Of a DNA stretch of 64,000 bases, positions 17,332 through 26,498 are shown piece after piece (the first letter of the stretch is position 1; each line of letters starts with the position of its first letter). The position numbers and the translations under genes were made by a program. The notes under the pieces were generated by a model. The model saw only the letters and a list, made by a program, of their open reading frames with translations. It ran no database searches and was not told where the DNA came from. Source of the stretch: Streptomyces xylophagus (GTDB lineage: Bacteria; Actinomycetota; Actinomycetes; Streptomycetales; Streptomycetaceae); the NCBI RefSeq assembly GCF_000716435.1, contig NZ_JNWO01000007.1, positions 248,001-312,000 of the forward strand, given 5' to 3'.

Positions 17332-18633
17332 ATGGAAACGCGAACGATCTCCCGCAGACGACTGCTTGGGGCCTCCCTCGGCGGCGCGGGTGCCGCCCTG
17401 TGGGGACTGTCGGGGTGCGGGAGCGACCACGGCTCCGTCTCCGCCGGTACCGACCACCTGAGCATCTGGTACTGGAACGGCGCCCTGAGCTACAAGCTCC
17501 TCGCCGTCTCCGCCCGCGGTGTGCCCGGCGTCCCCGGCCTGAAGGTGAAGGGCTCGCCGATCGCCGGTGACTACAAGTCGAAGCTGCGCACCAGCATGTC
17601 GGCCCGGGCCTACGTGCCCGACCTGGCCTGCGCGAACTCCGACGTCTCGGTGTTCTTCCCCGACGAGGAGGAGTTCCTGGACCTGAAGAAGCTCGGCGCC
17701 GGTGCCCTGGAGGACCAGTACCTGGACTGGAAGTGGAAGAGCGGCATCAGCCCGACCGGCCGGATGATCGGCTTCCCGCTGGACGCCGGCCCGACCGCGC
17801 TCTTCTACCGCCGGGACCTCTTCGAGAAGGCGGGCCTGCCCACCGAACCGGCGGATGTCGCGGAGGCGACCGCCACCTGGGACAAGTACCTCGCGCTCGG
17901 CCGGACGCTCAAGTCCAAGGCGCCCGAGAAGCCGTTCCTGGTCTCCCAGATCAGCTACGTCTTCCGGATGGCCCTGTACCAGAGCCCGAAGCAGTTCGTG
18001 GACGCCGACAACCGCTTCATCGGCGACCAGCAACACGTAAGACGCGCCTGGGACTTGGCGGTGGAGACTTACCAACAGGGGCTCAGCGCCCGGGTGCTGG
18101 ACAGCACGCCCGACTACAACGCGGCCATGAGCCGGGGCCGGGTCGCCTCGATGATCACGGCGGTGTGGGCCGTCGGCGGCCTCAAGGACGTGGCCCCGAA
18201 GACCTCCGGGGCCTGGCGGTTGACCGCGCTGCCCGACGGCCCGACGAACTACGGCGGCTCGTACGTGACCATCACCCGCTACTGCCGTGACCCCGAAGGC
18301 GCCTTCGCCTATCTGAAGTGGATGCTCGGTCCGGAGAACCAGCTGAAGAGCTATCAGGAGATGGCTCTGTTCCCCACCACCCCGGCCGCCTACAGCAAGC
18401 CGGCGATGCGCAGGCCCGACCCCTTCTTCGGCGGTCAGACACCCGTCGACGTCTTCGGGCCGGCCGCGGAGAAGGCCCCGGTCATCTTCTTCAGCCCCTA
18501 CGAGAGCATCGCCAACACCCCTGTCTTCCAGGAGCTGACAAACGTGGAGACGCTCGGCAAGGACCCGGACAAGGCGTGGCGGGACGCCATGAACGCCTGC
18601 GAGACCGCGCTGTCCCAGCAGGGGGTGAGCTGA
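17332..18633 (+). CDS. Sugar ABC transporter substrate-binding lipoprotein
   Basis: Solute-binding protein of family 1 (UgpB/MalE type), 433 residues, anchored outside the membrane. The N-terminus combines a twin-arginine motif (SRRRLL, residues 7-12) with a lipobox ending at C29 (LSGC), so it is probably exported folded and lipidated. Mature landmarks include LSIWYWNGALSYK, FPLDAGPTALFYRRDLFEKAGLPTEPA and AVGGLKDVAPK, typical of sugar-binding members. The ligand cannot be read. The ATG at 17332 has only a weak GGAA upstream, but residues further upstream are proline noise. First gene of the operon with two permeases, 1 bp before the next start. Confidence 0.9.
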   Translation: METRTISRRRLLGASLGGAGAALWGLSGCGSDHGSVSAGTDHLSIWYWNGALSYKLLAVSARGVPGVPGLKVKGSPIAGDYKSKLRTSMSARAYVPDLACANSDVSVFFPDEEEFLDLKKLGAGALEDQYLDWKWKSGISPTGRMIGFPLDAGPTALFYRRDLFEKAGLPTEPADVAEATATWDKYLALGRTLKSKAPEKPFLVSQISYVFRMALYQSPKQFVDADNRFIGDQQHVRRAWDLAVETYQQGLSARVLDSTPDYNAAMSRGRVASMITAVWAVGGLKDVAPKTSGAWRLTALPDGPTNYGGSYVTITRYCRDPEGAFAYLKWMLGPENQLKSYQEMALFPTTPAAYSKPAMRRPDPFFGGQTPVDVFGPAAEKAPVIFFSPYESIANTPVFQELTNVETLGKDPDKAWRDAMNACETALSQQGVS

Positions 18634-18634
18634 G

Positions 18635-19639
18635 TTGGCGACCGTGGCGGGAGCGGCGCAGGCGTCCGCGGCCGAGGCGACCCACCGCGTCAACACCGGT
18701 GCGCCGCGCGGGCGTTGGCGGCGGCACGTGCCGCCATATCTCGCCGTCTCGCCGTACTACGTGCTCTTCGCGGTGTTCGGCGCGTTCCCGGTGGGGTTCT
18801 CGCTGTATCTGTCCTTCCAGGACTGGGACGGCATCGGTGACATGCGCTTCGTCGGGCTCCAGCAGTACCGCTGGCTGCTGCGCGACTCGGTGTTCTGGCA
18901 CTCGATCCTCAACACCTTCGAGATCTGGTTCATGTCGACGGTGCCGATGCTGTTCCTGGCGTTGGTCATCGCGTTCCTGCTGAACGCGCAGGTGCGCCAC
19001 GCCACCGCCTACCGGGTCGCGTACTTCATCCCGAACGTGACCTCGATGGTCGCCATGACCATCGTCTTCGGGTCGGTCTTCGCCCAAGCGGGCCTGGCCA
19101 ACTCCCTGTTGAAGGCGGTCGGGGCGGACGGTGTCGGCTGGCTGACGTCCTCGCTCGGGATCAAGTCGGCGATCTCGCTCATGATCATCTGGCGGTGGGT
19201 CGGCTACAACGCGCTGATCTTCCTCGCGGGCCTGCAGGCCGTGCCCACCGAGCTGTTCGAGGCGGCGCGGGTCGACGGGGCGAGCAGCAGGCAGACCCTG
19301 TTCCGGGTCCTGGTACCGCAGTTGCGGCCGGTGATCCTCTTCGCGGTCATCACGTCCACCATCAACGGCCTGCAGATCTTCACCGAGTCGCAGGTGCTCT
19401 TCTACTCGGACGACCCCGGCACCACCGGCGGACCGGGCCAGGAAGGTCTCACCATCGTGCTCTATCTCTGGCAAAAGGCCTTCAACGACCACCAGTTCGG
19501 CTACGGCGCGGCGATCGGCTGGTCCCTGTTCGCTCTCATCGCACTCTTCGCGATCATCAACTGGCGGCTGGTGTCCGGCTCCGAGCGCGACGACCGTCCC
19601 CGTATCTCCTGGCGCAAGGGAGCCCGCAATGGCCGCTGA
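18635..19639 (+). CDS. Sugar ABC permease, MalF/UgpA type
   Basis: Inner-membrane permease of 334 residues with about six membrane helices. An alanine-rich N-tail precedes YLAVSPYYVLFAVFGAFPVGFSLYLSFQDWD, the typical first helix, and the EAA loop reads ELFEAARVDGASSRQTLFRVLVPQLRPVILF. The TTG at 18635 follows GGGGGTGAG and lies 1 bp after the upstream stop; GTG at 18644 is the alternative. It overlaps the second permease by 11 bp. No ATPase gene is present, so the pair likely uses the shared Streptomyces ATPase MsiK, which is inference from family knowledge. Confidence 0.92.
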   Translation: MATVAGAAQASAAEATHRVNTGAPRGRWRRHVPPYLAVSPYYVLFAVFGAFPVGFSLYLSFQDWDGIGDMRFVGLQQYRWLLRDSVFWHSILNTFEIWFMSTVPMLFLALVIAFLLNAQVRHATAYRVAYFIPNVTSMVAMTIVFGSVFAQAGLANSLLKAVGADGVGWLTSSLGIKSAISLMIIWRWVGYNALIFLAGLQAVPTELFEAARVDGASSRQTLFRVLVPQLRPVILFAVITSTINGLQIFTESQVLFYSDDPGTTGGPGQEGLTIVLYLWQKAFNDHQFGYGAAIGWSLFALIALFAIINWRLVSGSERDDRPRISWRKGARNGR

Positions 19640-20501
19640 CCGGACGACCGGCGTCAGTGCGGGGCTCGCCATCGGCTCCGGCAGCAGGTTCTCCCGTGTC
19701 GGTGTGCGGGTGCTGCTGCTGTGCGGTGTGCTGGTCTCGCTGTTCCCCTTCTACTGGCTCGTGGTGATGGCCTCGATCACCACCCAGGAGATCCTGCGCT
19801 TCCCGCCCCGGCTGGTGCCGGGCACCCATCTCCTGGACAACATGCGGCAGGTGATCCACCGGATCGATTTCTTCGGCTCGCTGTTCAACACGGTCGTCGT
19901 CTCGGTGGTGGGTACGGCGCTGGTGCTGTTCCTCGACTCTCTTGCCGCGTTCGCCTTCGCCAAGTACGAGTTCCCGGCCCGGAAGTTGTTGTTCGGCGTC
20001 CTGTTGGCGACATATATGATTCCGGGCCAACTGTCGCTCGTGCCGCAGTTCGTCACGATGGCCGAGTTCGGCTGGGCCGGTTCCCTCAAGGCCCTTGTCA
20101 TACCCGGCGCGGCCAACGCGTTCGGCATCTTCTGGATGCGGCAGTACGCCCAGAACTCACTCCCCGACGAACTCCTGGACGCCGGACGGATCGACGGGGC
20201 CGGTTTCTTCCGCCTGTACTGGCAGGTGGCGTTGCCGCTGTTCCGGCCGGCGCTCGCCATCCTCGGAATCTTCACGTTCATCAACCTCTGGAACGACTAC
20301 ATCTGGCCGCTGGTCGTCCTGGTCAACCCCGATCGGCTCACCCTCCAGGTCGCGCTGGCCAACCTCAACGTGGCCTACAACACCGACTACGCGGTGGTGA
20401 TGGCCGGCGCCCTCATGAGCGTGATCCCACTGATCGTCGTGTTCCTCATCGGCGCCCGGCACTTCCTGCGGGACCTGGCGGCGGGGGCGACGAAGATGTG
20501 A
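19629..20501 (+). CDS. Sugar ABC permease, MalG/UgpE type
   Basis: Second inner-membrane permease, 290 residues and six helices. LVSLFPFYWLVVMASITTQEIL is the characteristic first helix and periplasmic start. The EAA loop is DELLDAGRIDGAGFFRLYWQVALPLFRPALAI, followed by FINLWNDYIWPLVVL, a MalG-family signature. Its start lies inside the end of the first permease, implying coupled translation. It closes the import operon controlled by the LacI operator at 17245. Confidence 0.93.
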   Translation: MAADRTTGVSAGLAIGSGSRFSRVGVRVLLLCGVLVSLFPFYWLVVMASITTQEILRFPPRLVPGTHLLDNMRQVIHRIDFFGSLFNTVVVSVVGTALVLFLDSLAAFAFAKYEFPARKLLFGVLLATYMIPGQLSLVPQFVTMAEFGWAGSLKALVIPGAANAFGIFWMRQYAQNSLPDELLDAGRIDGAGFFRLYWQVALPLFRPALAILGIFTFINLWNDYIWPLVVLVNPDRLTLQVALANLNVAYNTDYAVVMAGALMSVIPLIVVFLIGARHFLRDLAAGATKM

Positions 20502-20547
20502 GGGGCCACTCCCCCTCCCGGTCCCGGCATCACGAATCTGCGGACAC

Positions 20548-20567
20548 TTCCGATTTCGGCATCGGAA
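20548..20567. promoter_or_regulatory. Inverted repeat downstream of the ABC operon
   Basis: TTCCGAT (20548-20554) and ATCGGAA (20561-20567) are perfect 7-bp arms around TTCGGC. It is 47 bp past the permease stop and 205 bp before the MFS start, so it could be the operon terminator or a regulator site. The rest of 20502-20772 shows nothing I can name. Confidence 0.45.
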
Positions 20568-20772
20568 ATGCCGCGAATCCCTTGCGCAGACCCTGAGGAG
20601 ATGTGCGTGCTGGATATGCCGCATGGCACGACTGCGCTATATTTCACGCCTCAACTGTCTTTGCCCGCAGGCGTTTTCCCCTCTCCCTCGCCTCCGCCGA
20701 ATTCCTTTCGTCCCGGGCCGGCACCACCTGTATCCACCTCCGCGATACGTCTCACCGAAAGCCCCTCATTCC

Positions 20773-22086
20773 GTGGCCATCACCCTGCACGAGGACCGGC
20801 CGCCGGCCGGTCGCCATGCAGCCGTTCCGTCCGGCAGTCTCTTCCGACGGATCTACGCGCCTCGCACCAGTGACGCCCTGGCGTTCTCGATGTCGACGTA
20901 CGCCATGCCGCTGCTGGTCCTGGCCATCACCCGGTCCTCGACGCTGACGGGTCTGGCGTTCGCCCTGGAGTGGACGCCGCGGATCGCCGCGTTCGTACTC
21001 GCCGGCAAGGTGGTCGACCGGCGCGGGGCGGCGATCGTGTGTTTCCTCGCCTCACTGCTGCGGTCCGTGGTGCTGGCGGCGGCGGCCGTCGCGCTGGCCA
21101 TGCTGCCGCGCGGCACCGCGGAGACGGTGACCGTGCTGGTGCTGGCCGCGGTGACCGGCACCCTCACCCAGTTCAGCTTCGTCGCGAACGAGGCCGTGGG
21201 GGCGATCGTCACCCGGCGCGCCCAACACCGCCCCCACGGAGTGCAGTCGGTGCTCATCGGCATCGACCAGACCGCCATGCTCGTCGGCCCGCTGCTCGCG
21301 GGCTTCCTGCTGCTGGTGGGACCGGGTTGGATGCTGGGATGCCTGACCGCCCTGTCCCTGCTGGCGGCCGTACTCGGACTCCAGACCCCGCCCACCCCGC
21401 TGCGTTCCGCACGCCCCGACGGCGAGCCCACACCCGGCGGTCTGCGCACCGGGCTGCGCATGCTGCACCGACTGCCCGCCCTGCGCTGGCTGGTGGCGGG
21501 CCTGGCCTGTTCCAATCTCGCCCTCGGCCTGCTCCAGTCGGCCAGCCCGATCATCGTCGTCGAGAACTTCGGCCGCTCCTCCGCGGACGTCGGCACCCTG
21601 TGGTCCGGCGCCGCCGCCGCGACCCTGCTGGCGGTCACGCTCTGCCGGCTCGCCCTGACCCGCGTCGACCTGTGGGGCGTGGGCGTCGTGTGCGCGACGT
21701 TCGCGTCCGCGGCCTGCCTGGCCCTCCCCAACGCCCCGTCCTACGCCGCCTACACGGTCCTCATCGCGCTGTTCATGGCGGGCGACGGCGGCCTCACGGT
21801 CGTGCTGCGCACCCTGCGCTCGCTGGTCATCCCGGCCACGGCCTTCGGCACCACGCTCTCGCTGACCATGCTGCTTCTCCTGCTGCCCTTCCCGCTCGCC
21901 GGCATCCTCGTCGCGGTCACCCCGCCGGCGCACCTGGGCACGGCCGTCCTGTGTTGCGCCGCCGTCCAGGCGGTCGCGCTCCTCATCACCTTCGTACGGC
22001 TGCGCAACGAACCCACGCTGCGCGCGACCGCCGACCGAAAGCAGCAAGCCATGTTCCCGAACGAGCCGTCGACACCGCCGCGTTGA
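20773..22086 (+). CDS. MFS transporter (EntS-like exporter branch)
   Basis: Membrane protein of about 437 residues with 10-12 hydrophobic segments. SDALAFSMSTYAMPLLVLAITRSSTLTGLAFALEWTPRIAAF and the loop AGKVVDRRGAAIVCF resemble the EntS/macrolide-efflux type of MFS protein, which often exports siderophores or drugs. The N-terminal start is uncertain: GTG at 20773 is chosen because upstream in-frame residues lack membrane or cytosolic character, but its ribosome site is poor. The soluble C-tail ends with EPSTPPR. It is separated from the sugar operon by 271 bp and is probably transcribed alone. Confidence 0.75.
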   Translation: MAITLHEDRPPAGRHAAVPSGSLFRRIYAPRTSDALAFSMSTYAMPLLVLAITRSSTLTGLAFALEWTPRIAAFVLAGKVVDRRGAAIVCFLASLLRSVVLAAAAVALAMLPRGTAETVTVLVLAAVTGTLTQFSFVANEAVGAIVTRRAQHRPHGVQSVLIGIDQTAMLVGPLLAGFLLLVGPGWMLGCLTALSLLAAVLGLQTPPTPLRSARPDGEPTPGGLRTGLRMLHRLPALRWLVAGLACSNLALGLLQSASPIIVVENFGRSSADVGTLWSGAAAATLLAVTLCRLALTRVDLWGVGVVCATFASAACLALPNAPSYAAYTVLIALFMAGDGGLTVVLRTLRSLVIPATAFGTTLSLTMLLLLLPFPLAGILVAVTPPAHLGTAVLCCAAVQAVALLITFVRLRNEPTLRATADRKQQAMFPNEPSTPPR

Positions 22087-22111
22087 CGGGCGCCGCCCTG
22101 CCGTAATTCGG

Positions 22112-22141
22112 TTGAACGCACGCCGGTCGGATGTGCAGGCT
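22112..22141 (+). promoter_or_regulatory. Candidate leaderless promoter of the Fic-like gene
   Basis: TTGAAC (22112-22117), an 18-bp spacer and CAGGCT (22136-22141) resemble the housekeeping Streptomyces promoter. The GTG start at 22148 follows the -10 by 6 nt, so transcription would begin at the start codon. Confidence 0.5.
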
Positions 22142-22147
22142 TGCGCC

Positions 22148-23524
22148 GTGTCGACGGAACTGATCCCTGGTGTGCTGAGCTGGGACGAGGTGGATCCCGC
22201 GCGTTTTCCCTTCGACAGCGGGTCGGCGGCGCAGGTGGTGCGCTCGCTCGGACCGGCCCTGCGGGTACCGGCCCGCCCCGATGTCCCCTACGGCGATCCC
22301 GTGCTGTCCCGCTGGAGTTGGGACGTGGCGAGGCCCTGGGCGGACGCCATGTCGTACGCCCTCGCCGAGCGCTTCGGCGGCTGGGCCGTGGGCTGGCGCT
22401 GGGCGCACGACGAGGGGGACTTCGACGGCGGACCGGTCGGCAGCTGGTGCTGTGCCGTGCACTCGCACCACGCGCCGGAGGAGACCCTCGACCGGGTGGT
22501 CGCCGGGCTGTGCGAGTGGCGCGAGTGGCTGGAGCGGCTCGCCGACCGGTTCGAGGCGTACCCGCTGGACCTGGCCGCCGTGGCCGACCAGCGGATTCTG
22601 TGGGAGTGCGGCGCCCGGAACCTGATCTTCCAGGCACTCGACCGCACCGGTTCGGGCAGCGGCTGGTACGGGCACTGCCGTCAGGTGCTCGGCTGGTACC
22701 TCAGCCGCTGGCGCGTCGACCCCGAGGTCGCGCTGGAGCTGGTCGACGAGGCGATCGGCGGACGGTTCCAGAGCTGGACCGGCCCCGACCGGGTGCTGGT
22801 CGACGACGTCGCGGAGCGCCTCGCCCGGTCACTGCACCCCGACGACGCCGTACGGCCGCCCGCCCCCGGACCCGTACCGGACCATCTGCGGAGCTGGCTC
22901 GCGGTGCGCGACACCGTGCCGTGGGAGGAGGCGCCGGACGGCGGTGGGGACGGGCCGGTGATCCCGGCGCGCGACGGCGCGGCGGAATACATACGCGCCT
23001 TCGACATCCCCTTGGACACCGCTCGCGGGGAGGGTCTGCTCACCGCCCTGGACCTGGTGCGGGCCGACGCGGCGCGCGGCGCCCCGCTCGACTTCGACCT
23101 GCTGCGCGGCTGGCAGCAGCATGTGCTGAACACACCGCGCCCACCGTCGTTCCGGACCCTGCCGGCCTTCGCCAAGCAGGGCAGGGAGCGCTACGGCATC
23201 GGCCCGGACACCCGCGAACGCCTCGACGCCTGCCTGGCCGAGAGCGCGCCGGACCCGGCCCACCATCTCCCGCTGACCGCACGTGCCGCCCGCGCCTTTC
23301 TCGACGTGTGCTTCTTCCATCCCTTCGACGACGGCAACGCCCGCTCCGCGTTCCTCACCCTGGTCTTCGTCCTTGCCCGCGAGGGCGTCGCACTGGACGG
23401 GATCAGCCTGTTCCGGCGCTTCGGCATGCCGGCCGACGACCCGCAGAGCGGTGTGATCATGGCCCGGTGGGTCGACATCCACCTCACGGAGACCCGACGC
23501 CGCGCTGCCTCAACCAGCGTCTAG
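22148..23524 (+). CDS. Fic-family protein with altered Fic motif
   Basis: Cytoplasmic protein of 458 residues. The C-terminal ~140 residues look like a Fic (AMP-transferase) fold: ARAARAFLDVCFFHPFDDGNARSAFLTLVF places HPFDDGNARSAF where the canonical motif is HPFx(D/E)GNGRxxR. The catalytic His, the metal-binding Asp and the first Arg are kept, but the second Gly is Ala and the second Arg is Phe. The N-terminal ~280 residues are tryptophan-rich (GGWAVGWRWAHDEGDF, WREWLERLADRFEAYPLDL) and unrecognised. Whether it still transfers a nucleotide is open. No antitoxin-like small gene lies beside it, so it is probably not a classic Fic toxin pair. Confidence 0.7.
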   Translation: MSTELIPGVLSWDEVDPARFPFDSGSAAQVVRSLGPALRVPARPDVPYGDPVLSRWSWDVARPWADAMSYALAERFGGWAVGWRWAHDEGDFDGGPVGSWCCAVHSHHAPEETLDRVVAGLCEWREWLERLADRFEAYPLDLAAVADQRILWECGARNLIFQALDRTGSGSGWYGHCRQVLGWYLSRWRVDPEVALELVDEAIGGRFQSWTGPDRVLVDDVAERLARSLHPDDAVRPPAPGPVPDHLRSWLAVRDTVPWEEAPDGGGDGPVIPARDGAAEYIRAFDIPLDTARGEGLLTALDLVRADAARGAPLDFDLLRGWQQHVLNTPRPPSFRTLPAFAKQGRERYGIGPDTRERLDACLAESAPDPAHHLPLTARAARAFLDVCFFHPFDDGNARSAFLTLVFVLAREGVALDGISLFRRFGMPADDPQSGVIMARWVDIHLTETRRRAASTSV

Positions 23525-23535
23525 GGACAGCGAGT

Positions 23536-24795
23536 TCACCACCTGGGGAGTCCCGGCTCGTAGTCGGGCCGGACCTTCCGCATGTACGCGGTGTCGTCGC
23601 GTCCCCGTACACCCGAGTCCAGGTACAGCCGGTGCAGCCGGTCGAGGGCGTCGTGGTCGAGTTCCACGCCGAGGCCGGGACCGGTGGGGACCTCGACCGC
23701 GCCGTCGCGCAGTTCCAGCACTCCGGGGACGACGATGTCGTCGGCCGAGTTCCACGGGTAGTGGGTGTCGCAGGAGTGGTCGAGGTTGGGGATGGTCGCC
23801 GCGACATGGGTCATGGCGGCGAGGCTGATGCCCAGGTGCGAGTTGGAGTGCATGGACAGGCCGAGCCCGAACACCTCGCAGACGGCGCCCAGTTCACGGG
23901 TCCGGCGCAGCCCGCCCCAGTAGTGGTGGTCGGTGAGGAGGACCTGGACGGCGCGCTGCTCGATCGCGGGCTTCAGATGTTCCCAGGCGATCACGCACAT
24001 GTTGGTGGCCAGCGGTAGCGGCGACTCCTTGGCGACCTGCGCCATGCCGGGAATGCCGGCGGTCGGGTCCTCCAAGTACTCGAGCACTCCGTCCAGTTGA
24101 CGGGCCACGTACGTCGATGTCTCCACCGTCCAGGCCGTGTTGGGGTCCAGGCGCAGCGGCTGCCCCGGGAAGGCCACGGCCAGTGCTCTGATCGCGGCGA
24201 TCTCCTCGTCGGGCGGGAAGACGCCGCCCTTGAGCTTGAACGAGCGGAAGCCGTACCGCTGTTGCATCAGCCGGGCCTGGGCGACGATCCCGGCGGGGTC
24301 CAGCGCCTCGCCCCAGTCGTCGCCCACCGCGGGGCGGCCGTCGAGGGCGGGGTGTTCGGCCCATTTGTAGAAGAGGTACGCGGCGAAGGGCACGGCGTCG
24401 CGGACCTTCCCGCCGAGCAGGTCGCTGACCGGCCGTCCGAGCAGTCTGCCCTGTGCGTCGAGGCAGGCCACCTCGACCGCCGAGGTGGTCCAGCCGCGTT
24501 CGTGGGCGCTCGAGACGGTCGGCAGCAGGGCGTCGTCGATCGCGGTGACGAGGGCCGTCGTGTCGAAGACGTCCCTCCCCGCGACAATCTTCGCCGCAGC
24601 CTCAAGTCGCTCCAGCCTGACGGCACCGCCCGTGGACTCGCCGAGGCCCACCGTGCCGTCCTCCAGCACGAGTTGGAGGACGCACCGCAGAGCGAGCGGT
24701 TCATGGACGCCGTTCGCGTTGAGGAGGGGCGGGTCACGGAAGGCGATCGGAGTGACGATCAGTTCGCGGATGCGGGTTCCTGGCGTACCACTCAT
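23536..24795 (-). CDS. gudD: Glucarate dehydratase (enolase superfamily)
   Basis: Mg-dependent dehydratase of 419 residues converting D-glucarate to 5-keto-4-deoxyglucarate. The glucarate-dehydratase signatures are present: the catalytic K-x-K as FKLKGG (K187, K189), the metal-ligand region LRLDPNTAW, LEDPTAG, the asparagine in TNMCVI, LTDHHYWGG, and the catalytic histidine in MHSNSHLGIS with the family ending CDTHYPWN. It lies 76 bp downstream of, and parallel to, the secreted GH43-like gene, so the two may form an operon for plant-polysaccharide sugar-acid use. No downstream aldolase is nearby: the next gene is the convergent Fic gene, 11 bp away. Confidence 0.87.
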   Translation of the reverse strand: MSGTPGTRIRELIVTPIAFRDPPLLNANGVHEPLALRCVLQLVLEDGTVGLGESTGGAVRLERLEAAAKIVAGRDVFDTTALVTAIDDALLPTVSSAHERGWTTSAVEVACLDAQGRLLGRPVSDLLGGKVRDAVPFAAYLFYKWAEHPALDGRPAVGDDWGEALDPAGIVAQARLMQQRYGFRSFKLKGGVFPPDEEIAAIRALAVAFPGQPLRLDPNTAWTVETSTYVARQLDGVLEYLEDPTAGIPGMAQVAKESPLPLATNMCVIAWEHLKPAIEQRAVQVLLTDHHYWGGLRRTRELGAVCEVFGLGLSMHSNSHLGISLAAMTHVAATIPNLDHSCDTHYPWNSADDIVVPGVLELRDGAVEVPTGPGLGVELDHDALDRLHRLYLDSGVRGRDDTAYMRKVRPDYEPGLPRW

Positions 24796-24871
24796 GCGCC
24801 CAGCGCCTCCAGGCCATGGCCGTTCAATTTCTCAGGCATCCTGCCCCGTTTCCGCGAACCGCAGTCCCTTC

Positions 24872-26260
24872 TCAGGCCCAGGCCGTCACGGGCACGAACG
24901 AACTGTCCGTCCGGAAGAGGTCCGTGCCGTCCGTCGGGTCCACCCGGAGTTGGTAGTTGTAGTGGCGGAGGTAGTAGCCGGGGTAGTTGTACGACTCGAA
25001 GCGGATCGCACCTGTGGTGGTGCCGGTCCGGGCGTAGAACGTGGCGTCCCCGGCGAAGGTCGCCGTGCCGTCGTTCGCGTCGAAGCGGCCCCGGAAGTCG
25101 TAGTGGCGCAGGTAGTTGCCGGCGGAGTCCCGGAAGGAGAAGCCGGTCGCGTCGGCCAGGCCGGCGACGACGGTGAACGTGGACGCCTGCTTCAGGGCGG
25201 TGGTGCTGGAGCTGGTCACCACCGGCAGGTTGAGCAGCGAGGACACCTCCTGCCAGTAGCGGGTCGTGTAGTTGGCGGACTGGAAGGAGCGGGTGACGCC
25301 GGTCGCGAGGCTCGGGCCGCCGGACACCGTCTCCTTGATGACCGTGAAGTGGCGTGCCGTACCGGAGAGGGTGGTCAGCGCGGTCGGCGCGGACCAGGTG
25401 GCGAAGGTGTCGTAGCTGTCGCTGTAGTAGTAGTTGCCGTCGCCGTAGCCGTCGAAGAAGATCCGCCAGCCGCCGTTGTCGAGCTGGACGACCGAGGGGC
25501 CCTCGCGGTAGCTGCCCCAGCCGGCCCAGTCGCCGGTCTTGGAGATCGTGTAGGGGCCGGTGAGGCTGGTGGCGGTGCCGTACTCGATGTACTTCGCCGT
25601 CTCGTTCTTGGTGAAGGCGTGGTAGGTCGAGCCGATCCGCACGATGTAGGTGTCGATGTGGTTGGAGCCGATACCGGACAGTGCGACCGGTGAACTCCAG
25701 GCCGTCAGCGCGGAGTTGGTCGCCTTCAGCCGGTACGGCGTGAAGATCCACTCGTCGTCGGTGGTCGAGCAGGACACGATGACGTTCACGCTGCCGTCGC
25801 TGTCGACGAACCACTCGGGCGCCCACGCGCGGGACAGGTTCGTGATCGGGACCGTGTAGTCGTACAGGAACGTCCAGTTGACCCGGTCGGCGCTGCGCGC
25901 GAAGCCGATGGTGGTGCTGACGTCCTCCCAGGTGTGGGTGGTGTACGTCAGGTAGTAGTAGCCGTCGGTGTGCTTGAACACGCTGGCGTCGCGGATGCGG
26001 TTGCTGGGCGGGGTGTACGCGGAGGCCTGGACGAGCCGGAAGTCGGTGGCGTCGTCCGACTGGTAGACGTTGACGGTGCCGTCGTCGCTGTTGAGGAACG
26101 GGACGATGGTGTACCGGGTGGCGTAGCCGCTCGACGGGGCGGCGGCCAGGGCCGTGCCGAGCAGTCCGGGGGCCTCGCCCAGGACGAGTGCCGAGGCGGG
26201 CAGCACGGCCATCGCGCGCAGCAGGGCGCGGCGGGACGGCGTGGGGGGACGTGTGGTCAC
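24872..26260 (-). CDS. Tat-exported GH43-like glycosidase with C-terminal AbfB (CBM42-like) domain
   Basis: Secreted protein of 462 residues. The twin-arginine signal is SRRALLRAMAVLPASALVLG, ending near ALAAA. Residues ~45-310 have five-blade propeller features of clan GH-F (RIRDASVFKHTDGYYYLTYT, RAWAPEWFVDSDGSVNVIVS, HIDTYIVRIGSTYHAF, YREGPSVVQLDNGGW), with plausible acidic catalytic residues in the first, second and fourth blocks. Residues ~325-462 carry AbfB repeats (SFRDSAGNYLRHYDFRGRFD and SYNYPGYYLRHYNYQLRV), which bind arabinofuranose side chains. Likely an arabinan or arabinoxylan debranching enzyme. GTG at 26260 has GGGAGAG 7 nt upstream, and an inverted repeat at 26285 may regulate it. 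Confidence 0.82.
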   Translation of the reverse strand: MTTRPPTPSRRALLRAMAVLPASALVLGEAPGLLGTALAAAPSSGYATRYTIVPFLNSDDGTVNVYQSDDATDFRLVQASAYTPPSNRIRDASVFKHTDGYYYLTYTTHTWEDVSTTIGFARSADRVNWTFLYDYTVPITNLSRAWAPEWFVDSDGSVNVIVSCSTTDDEWIFTPYRLKATNSALTAWSSPVALSGIGSNHIDTYIVRIGSTYHAFTKNETAKYIEYGTATSLTGPYTISKTGDWAGWGSYREGPSVVQLDNGGWRIFFDGYGDGNYYYSDSYDTFATWSAPTALTTLSGTARHFTVIKETVSGGPSLATGVTRSFQSANYTTRYWQEVSSLLNLPVVTSSSTTALKQASTFTVVAGLADATGFSFRDSAGNYLRHYDFRGRFDANDGTATFAGDATFYARTGTTTGAIRFESYNYPGYYLRHYNYQLRVDPTDGTDLFRTDSSFVPVTAWA

Positions 26261-26284
26261 GGGCGGCTCTCCCGGAGACTCGGA

Positions 26285-26302
26285 CGTTCGTCATGTCGAA
26301 CG
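26285..26302 (-). promoter_or_regulatory. Inverted repeat upstream of the GH43-like gene
   Basis: CGTTCGTCATGTCGAACG has perfect 6-bp arms (CGTTCG/CGAACG) and a 6-bp centre, located 25-42 bp upstream of the GTG start. A second partial arm set, GAACGCAGTTC (26299-26309), overlaps its edge. Position suits a repressor site for the GH43-like/glucarate dehydratase genes; the regulator is unknown. Confidence 0.5.
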
Positions 26303-26498
26303 CAGTTCGTGAATTCGGTCAGAAGGTAGGGGTGGGGCAGGAGCACGTCAATGGTTTGCACAATGCTGGACGATCTCTGTGGGACGTCTGTGGCGCAGGC
26401 CGAACCACCCACGCCCCGGCGGAAGTTGCCGCATCCGCACCACACCGGGCACCCGGACGTTACCGTTCGGTAGACAACGCGCTTCCGGAGGTGCCGCC

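Noticed and set aside
22148..23524. Fic/Doc toxin-antitoxin module
   Set aside because: No small antitoxin gene lies beside it and the Fic motif is altered.
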